A stretch of DNA of 64,000 bases from an uncultured Paracoccaceae bacterium (GTDB taxonomy: Bacteria > Pseudomonadota > Alphaproteobacteria > Rhodobacterales > Rhodobacteraceae): assembly GCA_937920555.1 (NCBI GenBank), contig CAKZTM010000004.1:1-64000 (forward strand), read 5' to 3'. Of the stretch, positions 62,306 through 64,000 are shown piece after piece (positions within the stretch are counted from its first letter, which is position 1; each line of letters begins with the position of its first letter). The notes below the pieces were generated by a model that was not told where the DNA came from, searched no databases, and worked only from the letters and a program-made list of their open reading frames with translations. The position numbers and the translations under genes are program-made.

Positions 62306-63262
62306 TTAGTTCTTGTCGAGGAAGTCACCCATATTCGCCGGTGTCACCAGAACGAATGGGATGTAGACTTTCTGGTCAACATCTTCGCCAGCGATCAGCT
62401 TGAGAGCCGCATCGATGGACCCTGTGCCTTGACCAACAGAGTCTTGGAACACAGTGACGTCATAGTCGCCAGCCGCCATCGCCAAGAGAGCGTCCTGAGA
62501 CGCATCAACACCGCCAACCTGCACGTCAGCCATATCCATGCCGTTTGCCTTCATGGCTTGGATCGCGCCAATGGCCATCTCGTCATTATTGGCCAGAACA
62601 AAATCAAATGGCTCACCGGAGGACATCCAGTTGGTCATAAGATCCTGCGCCTCATCACGCGACCAATTCGCGGTCTGCTCGTCGATGATCTCCATGAAGT
62701 TACACATGTCCATACCGATCACGTCATAGACGTCCTTGGAGCGCTGAACAGCCGCTTGGTTGGAAAGCTGACCGTTCATCAAATAGCCACGCGCACCGTT
62801 GCCAAGCCCCGCCGCGCGAAGGTTCTTGCAAACCTCGAATGCGGACAAAGTACCGGACTCAATCTCGTTGGACGCCACGAAGGCTTGGGTCGGTGGCAGC
62901 TCGTTTACGTTGTCAGGCTCGCGGTTGACATAAACCAGCGGCACATCACCAGCCGCCGCAGAAACAGCCGCACCAGCGGATGTGTCAACGATGTTCACGA
63001 TGATCGCGTCCACGCCTTGAGCGACGAAGTTCTTCACTTGGTCGATCTGCTTGGCAAGATCATCCGTCGCATCTTCCTGCTGGTAGGACAGGCCATCGAT
63101 AGTGCCCGCATACTCTTCCATGCCGTTGCGCAGAACAGTCAGCCAGTTGTCGTCAAACCGCGAAAACGTCGCGCCGATTTCCTGAGCCATCGCGGATGTC
63201 GCCATCATCGGGGACGTTGCCATGAGCATTGTCAGGCCAGTGGCCAATAAAGTCTTCTTCAT
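62306..63262 (-). CDS. Sugar ABC transporter substrate-binding protein
   Basis: 318 residues with signal peptide (KKTLLATGLTMLMATSPMMATSAMA, cut near 26). Mature start QEIGATFSRFDDNWLTVLRNGM, then VDAIIVNIVDTSAGAAVSAA and VPLVYVNREPD, as in ribose/galactose/inositol-binding proteins (type I periplasmic fold). Ligand inferred to be inositol or a related polyol from the IolG-like and TIM-barrel neighbours. Confidence 0.9.
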   Translation of the reverse strand: MKKTLLATGLTMLMATSPMMATSAMAQEIGATFSRFDDNWLTVLRNGMEEYAGTIDGLSYQQEDATDDLAKQIDQVKNFVAQGVDAIIVNIVDTSAGAAVSAAAGDVPLVYVNREPDNVNELPPTQAFVASNEIESGTLSAFEVCKNLRAAGLGNGARGYLMNGQLSNQAAVQRSKDVYDVIGMDMCNFMEIIDEQTANWSRDEAQDLMTNWMSSGEPFDFVLANNDEMAIGAIQAMKANGMDMADVQVGGVDASQDALLAMAAGDYDVTVFQDSVGQGTGSIDAALKLIAGEDVDQKVYIPFVLVTPANMGDFLDKN

Positions 63263-63315
63263 TTAGGTCTCTCCCTTTAAGGGTGCCCGGCTCACCCAGA
63301 ATTCGTATGCCGGAT

Positions 63316-63330
63316 GCCCCTTTTTGGGGC
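63316..63330 (-). other. Small hairpin between TIM-barrel and binding-protein genes
   Basis: GCCCC/GGGGC stem with a five-base loop, in the 91-base gap between the upstream TIM-barrel gene and the binding-protein start. Weak; may tune expression within the operon. Confidence 0.35.
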
Positions 63331-63353
63331 TGTTGATTCATCGAAAGCTTATA

Positions 63354-64000
63354 TCATGCGGCTTTTTCCGCCAAACATTGCCCGATGAAGTTAAATGACC
63401 GCGAAAGCGCTGCTTCCGGGTCGCTCAAACCGTGGACCGAAGGCGCAAATGCCTCCATGGAAATCGGTCCGTTAAATCCAACTTCTTGCAGTGCGCGCAG
63501 TTGCTCCACATTGCCCAACAGGTCCGCCTGATCCACCAGACCTCGATGGGCATCTGTCATATGTTTGGGCGCAACTTGATCCGTCACACCTGACACATGC
63601 ACCACAGCCGTCTGATCTGCGAAAACAGGCCCACCGCCAGCCAAATGATGATGGAACGTGTCATGTATCAGCTTAAACCGCCCGTCAGGGGCCACCGCCA
63701 CCAGATCCTCGATCACCGCATCCTTGTGGCGCAAGGCACAGGTCTCAAAGCCCAAAGGCTCTATCAGACCGACCAAATCAAACTCTTGCAAAAGCGGTGC
63801 CAGCGCCCGCAACGCAAGCCGCAGATCATCGCGGCGGTCACTGGCACCAAGCCGCGCCCCGTCATTGCGCGGGATCAAACTGATCGCCTCCGCGCCGCAA
63901 GCCCGCGCCATCTCCATTAGTGACCGCGCGTCCGAGAGCTTGTGATCGGACATATCATTGAAGGCTTTCACTTCCGCCACCGCAAGAATGCGCAATCCAG
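63354..64000 (-). CDS. Sugar phosphate isomerase/epimerase-like TIM-barrel protein, 5' end cut by window
   Basis: At least 213 residues; the frame runs on past the window end, so the true start is outside. The xylose-isomerase-like barrel shows GLIEPLGFETCALRHKDAV (metal-binding Glu), KLIHDTFHHHLAGG (Asp/His ligands) and VGFNGPISMEAFAPSVHGL (final Glu). Belongs with IolE/IolH/IolI-type inositol enzymes or related isomerases. First visible gene of the sugar operon. Confidence 0.85.
   Translation of the reverse strand, partial: GLRILAVAEVKAFNDMSDHKLSDARSLMEMARACGAEAISLIPRNDGARLGASDRRDDLRLALRALAPLLQEFDLVGLIEPLGFETCALRHKDAVIEDLVAVAPDGRFKLIHDTFHHHLAGGGPVFADQTAVVHVSGVTDQVAPKHMTDAHRGLVDQADLLGNVEQLRALQEVGFNGPISMEAFAPSVHGLSDPEAALSRSFNFIGQCLAEKAA

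Overview
The window looks like chromosome of a marine alphaproteobacterium of the Rhodobacterales (Roseobacter group). This rests on gene content and order: glyQ-DUF6446-glyS-PPDK-like, purA-DUF2842, serC-serA with a serC leader, a DUF1127 protein, folB-GNAT-folP-glmM and ubiA-OmpA/BON. These read as Rhodobacterales arrangements from general knowledge; no database search was possible. There is no rRNA, tRNA, CRISPR array, phage block or insertion sequence that I can support.

Layout. 1-1622: end of dihydroorotase and plsY. 1623-2912: a radical SAM enzyme behind a 61-residue, very acidic, Cys-free peptide gene, the best candidate for an undescribed peptide-modification (RiPP) system. 3049-9115: gshA, a membrane protein, rsmE, ubiA and an OmpA/BON operon. 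9116-10042 is non-coding and rich in repeats. 10043-14443: class V aminotransferase, alpha/beta hydrolase, DMT exporter, FAH-family enzyme. 14447-18160: sugar kinase, transaldolase and an aldehyde dehydrogenase, probably pentose or sugar-acid catabolism. 18209-27192: an unusual envelope-type locus, with a TAXI-type binding protein and a 1279-residue AAA/transmembrane/coiled-coil protein on one strand, and divergently a secreted small protein, two glycosyltransferase-like proteins and a small unknown.

27501-35338: an unknown polytopic membrane protein, a Tat-exported substrate-binding protein, DUF2306 and LytTR proteins, and livHMGF. 35507-41732: DMT exporter, thiamine pyrophosphokinase, a large acidic protein, a Slam-like outer-membrane protein, DUF2842, purA. 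41830-48775: serA, serC with leader, DUF1127, MocR regulator with its exporter, glmM. 48859-58374: folate genes, a cell-wall hydrolase, a shortened PPDK-like protein, glyS and glyQ. 58559-64000: an inositol-like sugar operon (dehydrogenases, ABC transporter, TIM-barrel protein cut by the window end).

Across the window a family of short dyads, mostly with a central CTAG and arms like CTACT...AGTAG, recurs only in intergenic DNA, usually about 75-150 bases upstream of a gene (gshA, tal, livH, glyQ and others). Their inner arms change together, keeping the symmetry, which suggests one regulator or one small repeat family.
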